Assembly: GCA_945957495.1 (NCBI GenBank)
Contig: CAMFLG010000198.1
Span: forward strand, 1 to 6,312
DNA: 6,312 bases
Source: an uncultured Pseudorhodobacter sp.
GTDB taxonomy: Bacteria > Pseudomonadota > Alphaproteobacteria > Rhodobacterales > Rhodobacteraceae
Reading direction: 5' to 3'
Positions 4,534-6,312 of the stretch are shown in pieces (position 1 is the first letter of the stretch; each line of letters opens with the position of its first letter). The notes below the pieces were generated by a model, which saw only the letters and a program-made list of their open reading frames with translations, did not search any database and had not been told where the DNA came from. The position numbers were made by a program, and so were the translations under genes.

Positions 4534-5898
4534 ATGACCCCCATCGTTCAGCGCCGTTTTGCCATGGCAGCCGCCATCGGGCCGGTGTTTTCGATCCTGC
4601 TGGCCTCGCTGGGCACCAGCATTGCCAATGTGGCCCTGCCAGAGATGGCGGCGGGGCTTTCGGCGCCGTTTGCGACGGTGCAATGGGTGGTGATCGGCTA
4701 TCTGTTGAGCCTGACGGTGCTGAGTGCGGCGGCGGGGCAGCTGGGCGACCGGATCGGGCATGGCCGCGCGCTGCGGCTGGGGATGGTTGCCTTTACGGTT
4801 GGGGCGGGGGCGGCGGCAGTGGCGCCACAGGTCGGCTGGCTGATTGCGGCGCGGATGGTGCAGGGTGCGGGTGCTGCGGCGATGATCGTGCTGCCGATGG
4901 CGCTGTTGCGCGAAACGGCGGACCCGGCGCGGTTGGGGCGGGCGATGGGGCTGCTGGGCACGGCGTCAGCGGTGGGCACGGCACTGGGGCCTGCCTTGGG
5001 GGGTGTGTTGATCGCCGGGTTTGGCTGGCGCGCGGTGTTCTGGGTGATGCTGGCGCTGGGTGGGCTGGGCCTTGCGACGGTGCGGGGCACGGGCGCGAAG
5101 CCGAAGGCGCAGGCCACGATGGATTTGCGCCCGGCGGTTCTGCTGGCCGTGGCTGTGGCAGGCGTTGCGCTCGCTGCGACGCTGCGGGATGGGTGGATCA
5201 GTATTGCCTTGTTGGGCCTGTCGGGGGCTGCGGCACTGCTGTTCCGCAAGGTGGATCAACGTTCTGCCCAGCCGTTCTTTCCAGCGGGGGCGATGGGGGC
5301 GGAGGTGTTGCGGCGCGGATTGATCGCCAATGCGCTGGTGGCGGCGGTGATGATGACGATGCTGGTGGTCAGCCCGTTCTTTCTGGCGCGTGGGCTGGGG
5401 TTGCAGGCAGGGGTGGTGGGGCTGGCGATGACGCTGGGGCCGGTGCTGTCGGCGGCAAGCGGCATTCCGTCGGGCCGTCTGGTGGACCGTTGGGGCGCGG
5501 CCCCGGTGGCGCGGTGGGGGGTGGTTCTGATGCTGCTGGCGGTGGCGGTGATTGCGGCAGGGACGCAGGTGGCGGGGCTATGGGGATTTCTGGCGGGCGT
5601 GGTGTTTCTGACGCTAGGCTATCAGTTGTTTCTGGCCGCCAACACGACGCAGGTGCTGATGACGGCGGGGGAGGCGCAGCGCGGGGCGACCTCTGGTCTG
5701 TTGGGGTTGTCGCGCAATCTGGGTTTGATTGCGGGTGCTGCGGTGATGGCCGCACTGTTTGGCTGGGCCACCGGGCCGGGTGATGCGGCGCAGGCCGATC
5801 CTGCGGTGGTGGTGCGGGCGACGGGGCTGACCTTTGCCGCAGGGGCGGGTTTGCTGATCGCGGCGGTCGCGCTGCTGCGCCCGGGCGTCAGGAAATAG
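4534..5898 (+). CDS. MFS exporter, DHA2 (EmrB/QacA-like) family
   Basis: A 454-aa inner-membrane proton-coupled efflux protein, probably with 14 membrane segments from about residue 12 to 448. Motif A is GQLGDRIGHGRAL (68-80) with D72. Motif B is RMVQGAGAA (107-115) with R107. Motif C, typical of exporters, lies in GTASAVGTALGPALGGVL (142-159). The N-terminal GTSIANVALPEM (27-38) and WVVIGYLLSLTVLSAAAGQL (51-70) are DHA2-like. Where most DHA2 pumps have an acidic residue in the first segment (LDxTIVNVALP), this one has G27. GAGAGGA six bases before ATG 4534 supports the start. It is transcribed from the MerR-type promoter and is divergent from the regulator, so it is probably its target. Its substrate cannot be read from sequence; a drug, dye or other toxic organic compound is the family norm. 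Its last 11 bases overlap the convergent gene. Confidence 0.9.
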   Translation: MTPIVQRRFAMAAAIGPVFSILLASLGTSIANVALPEMAAGLSAPFATVQWVVIGYLLSLTVLSAAAGQLGDRIGHGRALRLGMVAFTVGAGAAAVAPQVGWLIAARMVQGAGAAAMIVLPMALLRETADPARLGRAMGLLGTASAVGTALGPALGGVLIAGFGWRAVFWVMLALGGLGLATVRGTGAKPKAQATMDLRPAVLLAVAVAGVALAATLRDGWISIALLGLSGAAALLFRKVDQRSAQPFFPAGAMGAEVLRRGLIANALVAAVMMTMLVVSPFFLARGLGLQAGVVGLAMTLGPVLSAASGIPSGRLVDRWGAAPVARWGVVLMLLAVAVIAAGTQVAGLWGFLAGVVFLTLGYQLFLAANTTQVLMTAGEAQRGATSGLLGLSRNLGLIAGAAVMAALFGWATGPGDAAQADPAVVVRATGLTFAAGAGLLIAAVALLRPGVRK

Positions 5899-6312
5899 GC
5901 GCCTCGCAGCGCAGTTGCTGCTGTTCGCAGCGCATCATCGGCCAATCCTCCCGCCCCCAGCAATAGCCAGTGGGCTTTTGCGTCAGCCGCAATATCCAGA
6001 CTGGGCGGCGGCCGGTATCGGGCAAGGGGCCGTCGCCTTCGCGCAAGAGGGTCAGGGTTGAATCGGTGGCGCCGCGCAGATCGTAGGTGTCTTCGCGCGA
6101 CATATAGCCATCCGGATCGGGGCGCGGATCGCGCCAGGTGAAGATCGCATGTGGCGGGTTAGCGATGAAGGACAGCTCATGCGGATTGGCATCGCAGCTT
6201 TGCGCCGGATCGGTGGCAGAGCCGTACAGGCCGGGGGCCAGCGTCACCGCCTGCTGGGCGGCGTAGGGGGTGGAGATGACGTCATCGGCGCTGACGCAGT
6301 GGATGAGGGGCC
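5888..6312 (-). CDS. Partial hypothetical protein, possibly exported (start off the right edge)
   Basis: The frame is open from the right edge to a TGA at 5888-5890, giving the C-terminal 141 residues. A GTG at 6247 is in frame but is probably internal, because the frame continues upstream as PLIHCVSADDVISTPYAAQQ with similar composition. Five cysteines are visible (HCVS, QSCDAN, GYCWGR, MRCEQQ, LRCEAP), an even spread suggestive of disulfides in the periplasm. Other visible features are NPHELSFIANPPHAIFTW, DTYDLRGATDSTLTLLREGD and PVWILRL, which look like beta strands of a small extracytoplasmic domain. I do not recognise the family. No signal peptide can be checked, since the N-terminus is missing. 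The gene converges on the MFS exporter with an 11-base tail-to-tail overlap and shows no functional link to it. Confidence 0.75.
   Translation of the reverse strand, partial: PLIHCVSADDVISTPYAAQQAVTLAPGLYGSATDPAQSCDANPHELSFIANPPHAIFTWRDPRPDPDGYMSREDTYDLRGATDSTLTLLREGDGPLPDTGRRPVWILRLTQKPTGYCWGREDWPMMRCEQQQLRCEAPIS

Noticed and set aside
4195..4761. A 188-codon minus-strand frame spanning the merR-MFS intergenic region
   Set aside because: Arg/His-rich low-complexity sequence out of frame with merR. It crosses the operator and promoter and overlaps both real genes.
4527..5783. A 418-codon plus-strand frame overlapping the MFS gene, starting at an ATG seven bases earlier
   Set aside because: The translation is almost entirely Gly/Ala/Val/Asp low-complexity sequence, typical of a frame shadow. 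The MFS frame has clear motifs and a correctly spaced ribosome binding site.

Overview
The window looks like ordinary chromosome from a GC-rich alphaproteobacterium, most likely of the Rhodobacterales (Rhodobacter/Roseobacter relatives). The evidence is an AtpI-type ATP synthase accessory gene of the alphaproteobacterial form, a MipZ division-site ATPase (a family typical of ParB-containing alphaproteobacteria), a MatB malonyl-CoA synthetase close to the rhizobial type, and strong G/C preference at third codon positions. I see no phage, insertion sequence, CRISPR array, tRNA or rRNA. I did not find a clear undescribed multi-gene system. The points of interest are small regulatory and repeat elements.

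Layout, left to right. (a) 3-362, minus strand: atpI, probably the first gene of an F-type ATP synthase operon continuing off the left edge. (b) 366-582: a divergent intergenic region with a perfect 30-bp palindrome and candidate promoters for atpI and an ArsR-type regulator. (c) 583-933, plus strand: a small ArsR-family regulator with no partner gene beside it, possibly translated from a leaderless mRNA. (d) 934-1208: a convergent intergenic region with a chain of hairpins resembling a dispersed Rhodobacterales intergenic repeat. (e) 1209-2717, minus: matB, without its usual partner matA. (f) 2718-3136: a long spacer holding a possible 55-codon plus-strand gene with a strong ribosome binding site. 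(g) 3137-3946, minus: mipZ. (h) 4026-4463, minus, and 4534-5898, plus: a divergent MerR-family regulator and a 14-helix-type MFS exporter. (i) 5888 to the right edge, minus: the C-terminal part of a cysteine-containing, possibly exported protein of unknown function.

The clearest functional unit is the merR/MFS pair. Between the two genes is a promoter facing the exporter with the 19-bp spacer characteristic of MerR-activated promoters, and a SoxR-like dyad fills that spacer. The regulator is not SoxR, because it lacks the iron-sulfur cysteine cluster, but it has a C-x7-C pair spaced like the metal-binding loop of CueR. The simplest reading is a thiol- or metal-responsive regulator that switches on the exporter. 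The other genes (ATP synthase assembly, malonate activation, division-site placement) are unrelated housekeeping functions with no visible common theme.
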